Assembly: GCF_000250635.1 (NCBI RefSeq)
Contig: NC_016940.1
Location: forward strand, 620,001 to 684,000
Direction: 5' to 3'
Source: Saprospira grandis str. Lewin
GTDB lineage: Bacteria > Bacteroidota > Bacteroidia > Chitinophagales > Saprospiraceae
Length of the DNA stretch: 64,000 bases
This document shows, piece by piece, positions 26,466 to 33,559 of the stretch. Both the position numbers and the translations under genes were made by a program. The notes beneath the pieces are model-generated. The model worked only from the letters and a program-made list of their open reading frames with translations. It made no database searches and was not told the DNA's origin. The stretch's first letter is position 1. Each line of letters begins with the position of its first letter.

Positions 26466-27902
26466 CTATTTTGGCCAATGAGGACGTTCTCGGTGCTGCA
26501 AACGAAGGTCGAGTTCTGGACCAAAACGACTTTGCAAAAACTGCTGTAAGCGCTCGGCAGAATAGACCGAGCGATGTTGGCCGCCCGTGCAACCGAAATG
26601 AACTCCTAAGTCGGAATGTCCACGATCCAAATACTTTTGTATGGCCCGCTCAATAATGGGGAAAATCTGTGCTAAGAACTGCTCGATTTCGCCATCTTCT
26701 ACCAAAAAGAGTTTGACCTCCTCATCTAGGCCCGTTTTCTTTTTGTAGGGAGCATAGCGGCCCGGATTATGGATAAATCGGCAATCGAAGATAAAGCCCG
26801 CCCCATGTCCGCCCGTGGGGTCCTCGGGCAAGCCTCTTTTATAGGAAAAAGAGGAAATATGCAGACGGAGCGCCTGTTCTTTGGGCTTGGGCAGCTGCTC
26901 TTTTGGCTGCCGAATGAGGGCCTTGAGCAAGCGATTGAGCTCGGGCAAAGGCAACAAATCTTGCTCGAGCAACCAGCGAATATTTTCGAGTGCAAAGGGA
27001 ATACTGGCCAAAAAATGCCCCTTCTTTTGGTAATGCCCCTTAAAGCCATAAGCGCCCAACACCTGCAAACTGCGCAAGAGCACAAAGCCCAAATAGTAGC
27101 GCTCAAACTCTTGGCGGTCCCAATGCGGCTCTCGCGCTTTGAGCGCCTGAAAATAGGCCTGCAGCAAACGCTGACGGTCTTTATTCGAGAGCTGCGCCTT
27201 GGCCTGAAAAAGCAAGGACACCAAATCGTATTGCAAAGGACCACGGCGGCCGCCCTGATAATCGATGAAGTAAGGCCGCTCATTTTTGATCATGATATTC
27301 CTAGCCTGAAAATCTCGAAACATGAAATAGTTGGCGGGAGCTTGGGCCAGAAAATCGACCAAGTGCTCAAAATCCTGCTCTAGGGCTTCGGCATCAAAGG
27401 GAATTTTGGCGGGAAGCAAGTACCAATACTTAAATGATTGGCAATCCCATTGCATAGATTGCTTGTCAAAGTCGGCCTTGGGATAGGCCAAGCTATAATC
27501 TATTTTCTTATGGCCCTCTAGCTGCATATCGAGCAAGGCAATCAGGGCATTTTTATAGTAATTGTAAAAGCGATCGGGAAAATGTCCCTCTCCATTTTTG
27601 CGGGCCTCTTCTAGGCTTTGAAGTAAGGTATTGGGGCCCAGATCCTCTATTAAGTAGCAGTTTTGCGGCAAGGATTGGCCCAGTAGTTTGGGCACTGGCA
27701 AGGCCAAATCCAGAAAACTTTGGGTAAAAGAGACAAAAGCTAAGTTCTCTTCTTCTGCGGGGTTCTCTACCCCTAAGGCTTGGCCATTGGGCGAAGAAAG
27801 ACGATAGTATTTTCGGTCGGAGCCAGAAAGAGGCAGCGCTTGAACGCCCTGGGCCGCCTCGCCAAAATGCTCCTGATAAAGCTCGAGTATAGTTTGATTC
27901 AT
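26466..27902 (-). CDS. Sugar kinase-like phosphotransferase fused to RapZ C-terminal domain
   Basis: 478 residues, two domains. Residues 1-~330 are an aminoglycoside-phosphotransferase-like kinase: YLIEDLGPNTLL (hinge), MFRDFQARNIMIKNERPYFI (Brenner loop; the usual His before Arg is Phe) and FIDYQGGRRGPLQYDLVSLL (metal-binding Asp). Relatives such as AmgK phosphorylate the anomeric position of MurNAc/GlcNAc. Residues ~345-478 match the RapZ C-terminal domain: LHISSFSYKRGLPED, FIFDCRFIHNPGR, VHFGCTGGQHRSVYSAERL. In E. coli RapZ that domain senses glucosamine-6-phosphate and binds RNA. The fusion suggests a cell-wall sugar recycling kinase with a built-in sensor; it is an established architecture in Bacteroidota, but substrate is unproven. 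Confidence 0.85.
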   Translation of the reverse strand: MNQTILELYQEHFGEAAQGVQALPLSGSDRKYYRLSSPNGQALGVENPAEEENLAFVSFTQSFLDLALPVPKLLGQSLPQNCYLIEDLGPNTLLQSLEEARKNGEGHFPDRFYNYYKNALIALLDMQLEGHKKIDYSLAYPKADFDKQSMQWDCQSFKYWYLLPAKIPFDAEALEQDFEHLVDFLAQAPANYFMFRDFQARNIMIKNERPYFIDYQGGRRGPLQYDLVSLLFQAKAQLSNKDRQRLLQAYFQALKAREPHWDRQEFERYYLGFVLLRSLQVLGAYGFKGHYQKKGHFLASIPFALENIRWLLEQDLLPLPELNRLLKALIRQPKEQLPKPKEQALRLHISSFSYKRGLPEDPTGGHGAGFIFDCRFIHNPGRYAPYKKKTGLDEEVKLFLVEDGEIEQFLAQIFPIIERAIQKYLDRGHSDLGVHFGCTGGQHRSVYSAERLQQFLQSRFGPELDLRLQHRERPHWPK

Positions 27903-27921
27903 AGTAGATATTGTTCTGCGA

Positions 27922-27929
27922 CAAAACTA
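27922..27929 (-). promoter_or_regulatory. Possible -7 promoter box for the kinase-RapZ gene
   Basis: Minus-strand TAGTTTTG in TTTTTTAGTAGTTTTGTCGC, 20 bases upstream of the ATG at 27902; same context as the box before obgE. It overlaps the end region of the STAS-like array. Confidence 0.5.
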
Positions 27930-27938
27930 CTAAAAAAA

Positions 27939-28322
27939 CTAGTTTTTTGGAGCTATCGCCCCCTGTTCTACTAACCAAGCCATGGCATCTGCTTCACGGC
28001 TAAATATCTTGTTGGGGTAAGTGGGTCGATTAAAGCTAATAAATATATTTGCGATCATTGCTGTTAAAGCACTTCCTACAAGAATTGCAGCAGCGGCTAC
28101 ATCCCCATGTTCTGCCAGATATTTTCTTACGGCTGTGCTAGAAGACTTTAATTGGCGACTATCGGATAGGTAGTAGATATTCTTTCCAAAGTGTTGATGT
28201 ACCGTTTGAATATGCTCTTTTATATCTTCTACTTCTGTAACATAAGGAACAACAACCGTTGACTTAATCATATTATCTGACAATTGTATAACCTCTGCTA
28301 AGTTTGTTTTGACCCTTTTCAT
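27939..28322 (-). CDS. STAS/SpoIIAA-like small protein (paralog 6, array gene 6)
   Basis: 127 residues; last gene of the tandem array. It opens MKRVKTNLAEVIQLSDNMIK and has EDIKEHIQTVHQHFGKNIYY, LSDSRQLKSSSTAVRKYLAE, AAAAILVGSALTAMIANIFI and a C-terminal YPNKIFSREADAMAWLVEQG. The central YYLSDSR strand end plus a serine-rich helix start (S-S-S-T) occupies the position of the SpoIIAA phospho-serine, and Ser/Thr are kept here in most array members. It stops 36 bp before the kinase-RapZ start. Function unknown. Confidence 0.72.
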   Translation of the reverse strand: MKRVKTNLAEVIQLSDNMIKSTVVVPYVTEVEDIKEHIQTVHQHFGKNIYYLSDSRQLKSSSTAVRKYLAEHGDVAAAAILVGSALTAMIANIFISFNRPTYPNKIFSREADAMAWLVEQGAIAPKN

Positions 28323-28327
28323 ATATT

Positions 28328-28711
28328 TTATTCTTTAGGCGCATTAGCCCCCTGACTAACCAACCAGGCTATAGCTTTTGTCTCATCCTTAAAGACTTTA
28401 GTGGGGTATAAGGGCCGGCTAAAACTAACAAACATATTGGCCAGCATAGCTGTTGTTCCATTTTTAACTAGAACCGCTATTGCTTTAATCTCTTTTTGAT
28501 TGGCTAAATATTGACGGACCTCTAAGGTGGTAGAAATAAGACTACGAGGATCTGAGAGATAATAATGATCTATTCCAAAATGTTCTTCTATCTCCTCTAC
28601 ATGCCTCTGTACAAGCTTAATATCCGTTGCTTTTTTCAATACTGTTGTAACCTTAATAAGGTTATCAGATAGTTGCTCGGCTTTGCCTAAAGGAGTGGTT
28701 GTCGTCTTCAT
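28328..28711 (-). CDS. STAS/SpoIIAA-like small protein (paralog 7, array gene 5)
   Basis: 127 residues. It opens MKTTTTPLGKAEQLSDNLIK, identical to paralog 8 and nearly identical at DNA level for about 50 bp. Blocks: DHYYLSDPRSLISTTLEVRQ, AIAVLVKNGTTAMLANMFVS, YPTKVFKDETKAIAWLVSQG and the ending ANAPKE. The identical 5' ends of paralogs 7 and 8 show a recent duplication, while the middle parts have diverged. It is 5 bp from paralog 6 and 6 bp from paralog 8. Confidence 0.72.
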   Translation of the reverse strand: MKTTTTPLGKAEQLSDNLIKVTTVLKKATDIKLVQRHVEEIEEHFGIDHYYLSDPRSLISTTLEVRQYLANQKEIKAIAVLVKNGTTAMLANMFVSFSRPLYPTKVFKDETKAIAWLVSQGANAPKE

Positions 28712-28717
28712 CTATTT

Positions 28718-29101
28718 TTATTTTTTTGGGGCCTCTGCCCCTTGCTCTACCAACCAAGCAATCGCATCTGCTTCCTCTTTAAAAAGTTTTGTTGGGTATA
28801 ATGGCTTTCCAAAGCTAATAAATAAATTGGCCAACATAGCCGCTGTTCCACTTTTTATGAGTACAGCTACAGCTTGAGCTTTAACGTTTTTGGCCAAATA
28901 CTTACGCACGGCTACAGTAGTGTACTGTACATCCCGCGTATCGGAAAGATAGTAAATGTCTGTTCCAAAATGCTCTTCAATCAACCCTATATGCTGCCGA
29001 ACAAGCTCTACATCATTCCCTTTCTTTACTAAGGTAGTCACCTTTATAAGGTTATCAGATAGTTGCTCGGCTTTGCCTAAAGGAGTAGTTGTCGTCTTCA
29101 T
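28718..29101 (-). CDS. STAS/SpoIIAA-like small protein (paralog 8, array gene 4)
   Basis: 127 residues. It shares its 5' end with paralog 7 and its 3' end with paralog 9 (about 80 bp identical apart from single bases), so it looks like a mosaic of the neighbours. Blocks: KVTTLVKKGNDVELVRQHIG, DIYYLSDTRDVQYTTVAVRK, AVAVLIKSGTAAMLANLFIS, YPTKLFKEEADAIAWLVEQG, ending AEAPKK. The last codons (GGGGCAGAGGCCCCAAAAAA) match the terminal motif of the GC-rich intergenic repeat. Confidence 0.72.
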   Translation of the reverse strand: MKTTTTPLGKAEQLSDNLIKVTTLVKKGNDVELVRQHIGLIEEHFGTDIYYLSDTRDVQYTTVAVRKYLAKNVKAQAVAVLIKSGTAAMLANLFISFGKPLYPTKLFKEEADAIAWLVEQGAEAPKK

Positions 29102-29107
29102 CTATTT

Positions 29108-29491
29108 TTATTTTTTTGGGGCCTCGGCCCCTTGCTCTACCAACCAAGCAATCGCATCTGCTTCCTCTTTAAAAAGTTTTGTTGGATAGGGAGGCCTACT
29201 AAAAGATATAAATAGGTTGCTAAACATAATTGTTGTACTATTTATAGCTAATATAGCTGCTGCTTTTGCCCTGCTGTGCTTAGCCAAATATTTTCGAACT
29301 TCTAAGTTCGCATGCTTTACAAGACGTGTATCGGATAGATAATATAAACCCTCTCCATATTCAGCTCTTAATAACCGAATATGTTCTTTCACAACTTCTA
29401 AATCATTTACTTTATCTAGTAGAGTAACTGACTTAACTAGGTTATCCGACAATTGGTAAGCTTCTCCTAATGGAGTAATTACTTTTTTCAT
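29108..29491 (-). CDS. STAS/SpoIIAA-like small protein (paralog 9, array gene 3)
   Basis: 127 residues from the ATG at 29491, which overlaps the previous gene's stop by three bases (ATGA), so translation is probably coupled; a longer upstream reading is a shadow of that gene. Blocks: MKKVITPLGEAYQLSDNLVK, LYYLSDTRLVKHANLEVRKY, AAAILAINSTTIMFSNLFIS and YPTKLFKEEADAIAWLVEQG with the ending AEAPKK. Its 3' end is almost identical in DNA to that of paralog 8. Confidence 0.72.
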   Translation of the reverse strand: MKKVITPLGEAYQLSDNLVKSVTLLDKVNDLEVVKEHIRLLRAEYGEGLYYLSDTRLVKHANLEVRKYLAKHSRAKAAAILAINSTTIMFSNLFISFSRPPYPTKLFKEEADAIAWLVEQGAEAPKK

Positions 29492-29883
29492 CTCTGCATA
29501 TTTTTTGGGGCCTCTGCCCCTTGCTCTACCAACCAAGCTATGGCCTTTTTTTCATCCCGAAAAATTCGAGTAGGGTAAAGGGGCTTACTGAAACTCATGT
29601 ACATATTGCCTACCATTTTGGATAAACCTCCTCCCACAATAATTGCCGCTGCCGCTGCTCCAGAATGATTCCGCATATACTCTCGGGCTTCTCTAGAGGC
29701 CGACTTTAGCAGGCGAATGTCCGTAATATAATATTTTTTTAGCCCAAATGTCTCATGACAAAGCCGAATATGCTCTCGCACTAGCGCTATGTCATTGGCT
29801 TTTGTTCTATAATAGACCTCTTTCATCAAATTTGGACTCAAGGCCCATACTCTCGCTAAATCTGTGTTTACCTCCTTTTTCAT
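29488..29883 (-). CDS. STAS/SpoIIAA-like small protein (paralog 10, array gene 2)
   Basis: 131 residues. It opens MKKEVNTDLARVWALSPNLM. Blocks: NDIALVREHIRLCHETFGLK, YYITDIRLLKSASREAREYM, AAAAIIVGGGLSKMVGNMYM and YPTRIFRDEKKAIAWLVEQG, ending AEAPKNMQR. The SASREAREYM block is close to paralog 11 and to the sub-family at 2.7-3.6 and 21-22.5 kb, so genes 1 and 2 of the array look like the older copies. The stop overlaps the next start. Confidence 0.72.
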   Translation of the reverse strand: MKKEVNTDLARVWALSPNLMKEVYYRTKANDIALVREHIRLCHETFGLKKYYITDIRLLKSASREAREYMRNHSGAAAAAIIVGGGLSKMVGNMYMSFSKPLYPTRIFRDEKKAIAWLVEQGAEAPKNMQR

Positions 29884-29971
29884 AAATCTAGGCGCTTGTT
29901 GGTACTAATACAAAGACAAATGGATACTCCCGAAAGTTCAAGTATTTCCCTAGAAAGACAAAGCCATAACC

Positions 29972-30358
29972 CTACTCAGAATACAAGATTCCCCCTTGTT
30001 CTTCCAACCACTTTAATGCCGCCGATTCTTTCTGAAAGGCTTTGGCTACATAGGGGGGGCGACTGATATTTATAAATAGATTACTCACCATCTTCGATAG
30101 ACCACTATTCACCAATACGGCCACAGCGGTAACTGTAGAGTGCTCCTTCATATACTCTCTAACCTCTCTGCTAATAGACTTCAATTTGCGAATGTCACTC
30201 AGGCAATACCCCCCTACTCCAAAGATCTCCTGCCCCTTCTGAACATGATTCTTGACCATATCAACATCCTTTACCTCGGGTACTAAATAAACCTCCTTGG
30301 CGATATTTGGCCCTAATTGAAGTAGATAGCCTACTTCTGTATCTATTTTTTTTGTCAT
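29972..30358 (-). CDS. STAS/SpoIIAA-like small protein (paralog 11, array gene 1)
   Basis: 128 residues, first gene of the array; separated by 88 bp from the next. It opens MTKKIDTEVGYLLQLGPNIA. Blocks: DVDMVKNHVQKGQEIFGVGG, YCLSDIRKLKSISREVREYM, AVAVLVNSGLSKMVSNLFIN, YVAKAFQKESAALKWLEEQG. Lacks the APKK ending. Any promoter for the array must lie in the AT-rich 85 bp upstream, where no consensus box is obvious. Role unknown. Confidence 0.72.
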   Translation of the reverse strand: MTKKIDTEVGYLLQLGPNIAKEVYLVPEVKDVDMVKNHVQKGQEIFGVGGYCLSDIRKLKSISREVREYMKEHSTVTAVAVLVNSGLSKMVSNLFINISRPPYVAKAFQKESAALKWLEEQGGILYSE

Positions 30359-30443
30359 AGCTATTAGTTATTAAAAATCTGTTTGCTTTTAGAAGCGCCT
30401 ACTAAGATGCTATTTTTTTTAGAAAAACATCTATTTATCTGAC

Positions 30444-30471
30444 AAAAAAAGCCCCTTTTCTAGGGGCTTTT
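30444..30471 (-). terminator. Terminator of the acyl-CoA synthetase gene
   Basis: On the minus strand AAAGCCCCTAGAAAAGGGGC followed by a run of seven Ts, directly after the stop at 30477. It separates the synthetase from the STAS array. Confidence 0.9.
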
Positions 30472-30476
30472 ATACT

Positions 30477-32360
30477 CTAGCGATAGGCCTGTATCTTGGC
30501 CTGAAGTTCAGGAATTACCGCAGGATCATCTATTGTCGAGGGCATTTTGTAGGGCCGCTGATCTACTAAATCACGTAGCAAGCGACGCAAGGTCTTACCC
30601 GATCGAGTTTTGGGCAAACGCTCTACGGGCAAAATCTCTTTCAAGGAAGCGACCGCCCCAATCTTTGCCCGCACCAACTGAACCAACTCTTTCTCCAAAA
30701 CCGATTCCGCTCTCCCCTCTTGGCCCTGCCAAACGACAAAAGCCATCGGCAATTGCCCCTTGAGCTCACATGCCCGTCCAATGACCGCCACTTCAGCTAC
30801 CGCAGGATGAGCCGCCAATACTTCTTCCATCTCTGCCGTAGACAAACGATGACCCGCCACATTGATCACATCATCTACCCGCCCCGTAATGAAGTAGTAG
30901 CCCTCTTCATCTATATAAGCGCCATCTCCAGTACTGTAGTAGCCTTCAAACTGACTAAAATAACTCTTCTTAAACCGTTCTGAGTTCTCCCACAACCCCA
31001 TCAAACAACCCGGAGGCAATGGCGTCCGAATACTCAATAATCCCTCGGCGTTCGCTGGCAATACCTGCCCTTCCTCATCCAATATATCAAAGGCAAAGCC
31101 ACAAACTGGCCTGCCCGCAGAGCCCGCCTTAATGGGCAAGAGCTCATGCCCCGCCATATTGGCCAACATCGGCCAGCCCGACTCGGTCTGCCACCAATGA
31201 TCTATAACAGGCTTCTGCAATTGTCCCTGCAACCACTCCAATGTAGCCGCATCACATCGCTCTCCTGCCAAAAACTGAAACCGCAAGGAAGATAAGTCAT
31301 GCTTCTTGATCCACGCCCCCTCAGGATCCTCTTTGCGGATCGCCCGTATGGCCGTGGGCGCAGTAAACATCACCGATACTTTGTATTCTTCTATGACCCG
31401 CCAAAAAGTACGCGCATCTGGCGTCCGAATCGGCTTGCCCTCAAATAATACGGTCGTATTCCGATGCAATAATGGCCCATATACAATATAACTGTGCCCC
31501 ACTACCCAGCCAATGTCACTAGCCGCCCAAAATACTTCCCTAGGCTTCAATCCATAAACATGCTGCATGCTAAAGTGCAAGACGGTCGCATAGCCCCCCG
31601 TGTCCCGAACAACCCCCTTGGGCGTTCCTGTCGTCCCCGAGGTGTACAGAATGTAAGAAGGATGTGTAGACTTCAGCATCACCGGCTCTACAGGCTCCGC
31701 CTTGAGCAATTCCTCAAAATCAACATCATAATCCCGCTCCGGATGCTCTACCCCCAACCGTCTGTTATATAATACCACCTTCTCGGGCGGAAATTCCGCC
31801 TCCTCTAAGGCCGCATCTACCAATACTTTATAAGGAATGATTTTCTCTATCTCTATTCCCGCAGAAGCCGTAATCAATACCTTGGGCTTGCAGTCGTCTA
31901 TCCGTATCGCTAACTCATGGGCCGCAAATCCACCAAATACTACCGAATGCGTGACCCCCAAACGCGCACAGGCCAACATGGCCACCACTGCCTGAGGGAT
32001 CATGGGCATATATATGACCGCCCGATCTCCTGGCTCTAAACCCAATTCTCGCAATCCACCAGCAAAAGCCGCTACCAAATCCCGCAATTCATTATAACTA
32101 TACTTTGCCTTGCTCTGACTCACCGGCGAATCATAAATTAAGGCCGTATCCTCCCCATATCCATCCGCAATATGCTTGTCCAAACAAAGCTCCGATAAAT
32201 TCAACTCCCCATCTCCAAACCATTGCGGGTAATCCCCACTTTCATCCAATATCTTTTCCGGAAACTTATGCCAAGCGAGTCGCTGCGCTTGCGCTTTCCA
32301 AAATTCTTGCGGCTGCTCTATACTCCAATTATAAAGCGATTCATAGGTCTTCTCTGGCAT
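30477..32360 (-). CDS. prpE: Propionyl-CoA (or acetyl-CoA) synthetase
   Basis: 627 residues; an AMP-forming acyl-CoA synthetase. The adenylation core shows YTSGTTGTPKGVVRDTGGYA (phosphate loop), HSVVFGGFAAHEL, DHWWQTESGWP, YYSTGDGAYIDEEGYYFITG (hinge and ribose-binding Asp) and a C-terminal catalytic lysine in LPKTRSGKTLRRLLR, which is also the site controlled by acetylation in relatives. The DHWWQTE motif and ~630 length favour PrpE over acetyl-CoA synthetase (DTWWQTETG, ~650). It would activate propionate or acetate for central metabolism. Monocistronic, terminated at 30444. A TAATTTTG box lies 68 bases upstream. Confidence 0.85.
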   Translation of the reverse strand: MPEKTYESLYNWSIEQPQEFWKAQAQRLAWHKFPEKILDESGDYPQWFGDGELNLSELCLDKHIADGYGEDTALIYDSPVSQSKAKYSYNELRDLVAAFAGGLRELGLEPGDRAVIYMPMIPQAVVAMLACARLGVTHSVVFGGFAAHELAIRIDDCKPKVLITASAGIEIEKIIPYKVLVDAALEEAEFPPEKVVLYNRRLGVEHPERDYDVDFEELLKAEPVEPVMLKSTHPSYILYTSGTTGTPKGVVRDTGGYATVLHFSMQHVYGLKPREVFWAASDIGWVVGHSYIVYGPLLHRNTTVLFEGKPIRTPDARTFWRVIEEYKVSVMFTAPTAIRAIRKEDPEGAWIKKHDLSSLRFQFLAGERCDAATLEWLQGQLQKPVIDHWWQTESGWPMLANMAGHELLPIKAGSAGRPVCGFAFDILDEEGQVLPANAEGLLSIRTPLPPGCLMGLWENSERFKKSYFSQFEGYYSTGDGAYIDEEGYYFITGRVDDVINVAGHRLSTAEMEEVLAAHPAVAEVAVIGRACELKGQLPMAFVVWQGQEGRAESVLEKELVQLVRAKIGAVASLKEILPVERLPKTRSGKTLRRLLRDLVDQRPYKMPSTIDDPAVIPELQAKIQAYR

Positions 32361-32427
32361 AATCTAGGCTTTTTTCAGTTGTGTATCTAAATATCTATAT
32401 AATAGTACTCAATTTTACTCAAGTCTG

Positions 32428-32435
32428 CAAAATTA
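32428..32435 (-). promoter_or_regulatory. Possible -7 promoter box for the acyl-CoA synthetase gene
   Basis: Minus-strand TAATTTTG, fits TAnnTTTG, 68 bases upstream of the ATG at 32360. The leader between is AT-rich. Confidence 0.4.
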
Positions 32436-32520
32436 TTAGGTAATTTAGATCACATCTAAAACATTATTGGCCCATCCGCCCCCTTTTCCATAGAATAAAA
32501 TAGGCTATACGCTTTTTCTT

Positions 32521-32662
32521 TTTTTGGGGCCTGCCGCCAAAGGCGGCCGGGCTGTTTCGCAGCTCGCTGTTCGCTCGGCCCTTCGGCGCTTTCAGCGCCT
32601 CGGTCTGGCCTAACGGCCACTGCTGCCCATCCCTAGGCCTGCGGCGGCTTCGCCGCCTGTAG
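32521..32662 (+). repeat. GC-rich palindromic intergenic repeat, copy K
   Basis: Plus orientation (TTTTTGGGGCCTGCCGCC at left). Convergent partner of copy L. Its right end (GGCGGCTTCGCCGCCTGTAG) begins the ~263-bp block that is duplicated at 39929. Confidence 0.85.
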
Positions 32663-32903
32663 GATGGATGTATATCCCAGTGGGTTGAAACCCACAGCAA
32701 CAAAGTAGGCCAGACTAAGCGCAATAAAAATGAGCCGAAGGTGGAAACCATCGGCCCATAACTAGCGGAACTAATTTCCTGCGTCTAGAGGGAGCGAAGC
32801 GACTGGCCTAGCGATGGTAGGCAGTGCGGCAAAGCCGCAGACCAAGCAAAAACTTGTTTTTTGCGCAGGGCCGAGCGAACAGCGAGCTGCCGAACGTAGC
32901 GCC
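32641..32903 (+). repeat. Long direct repeat, copy 1 (partner at 39929-40190)
   Basis: About 263 bp nearly identical to 39929-40190 in the same orientation. It includes two small hairpins (GTGGGTTGAAACCCAC and CCGAAGGTGGAAACCATCGG) and most of repeat copy L. The two copies bracket all three orphan RHS cassettes (~7.3 kb). Confidence 0.85.
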
Positions 32904-32926
32904 CGCCGTAGGCGGGAGGCCCCAAA
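32791..32926 (-). repeat. GC-rich palindromic intergenic repeat, copy L
   Basis: Minus orientation: TGGCCTAGCGATGG at left, GGGAGGCCCCAAAA at right, with the AAAACTTGTTTTTTGCGCAG module found also in copies P, R and T. Confidence 0.85.
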
Positions 32927-32970
32927 ATTTTAAATGAAATAAATTAGCTCTCCAGTAAAAAACAGTTACG

Positions 32971-33555
32971 CTATTTAGTAGGGCGCTTACCTAGCCTAAA
33001 CAAATAACTAATCATTTCGATAGTTTTATCAAAACTATCCGTATTCAGATTTGAGGTATGCATCACACTTCCGTTCGTTATAATCAATATTCCAACAACC
33101 TCTCCTTTATTTTTCAACACATGTGTTTCATGGCCTAAATCAGTATTACTTCCATCATCTTGATGATAGTAAAATATACACTGAGATCCAATATCTAAAA
33201 AAAAAGAATCATGTTTCGTAATAGGATATGCTGACTCACTTAACAACCCATTTGAAGTATACGAAATGGTATTTATCGAATCACCATCCATATAAGATCT
33301 CCTTATACTTATTCCATCTATATATACTCTATGAGACATTAAGTCCCATTTAATATTTCGCTCTTGATCAAAATCCTTCCACAGTGGATTGAAAATAGTA
33401 TCTGTTAAATATTCTGGAAAATTGAACAGCAAAGAATCATTATTATCTTTACAAGAACGCTTTTTAAAATGGTATCTTTTTAAATCAGAAACAATTACAT
33501 CTTTACCCGTAGTGCACGAAATAAAAAAAACAAAAAACAGCACGATAAATCTCAT
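32971..33555 (-). CDS. Lipoprotein, candidate immunity protein for RHS cassette 1
   Basis: 194 residues, AT-rich. The N-terminus MRFIVLFFVFFISCTTGKD is a lipoprotein signal with Cys at position 14. The remainder is beta-rich with no recognised domain (DIGSQCIFYYHQDDGSN, VVGILIITNGSVMHTSN). It starts 4 bases after the stop of the cassette 1 toxin, the usual place for an immunity gene in polymorphic toxin loci. Anchoring at the envelope would fit a toxin acting from outside. Immunity function is inferred from position only. Confidence 0.6.
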   Translation of the reverse strand: MRFIVLFFVFFISCTTGKDVIVSDLKRYHFKKRSCKDNNDSLLFNFPEYLTDTIFNPLWKDFDQERNIKWDLMSHRVYIDGISIRRSYMDGDSINTISYTSNGLLSESAYPITKHDSFFLDIGSQCIFYYHQDDGSNTDLGHETHVLKNKGEVVGILIITNGSVMHTSNLNTDSFDKTIEMISYLFRLGKRPTK

Positions 33556-33559
33556 AACA

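Noticed and set aside
27939-30358. Repetitive DNA considered as CRISPR or direct-repeat array
   Set aside because: The period (~390 bp) equals gene length and the units are full coding sequences; there is no short repeat-spacer pattern.
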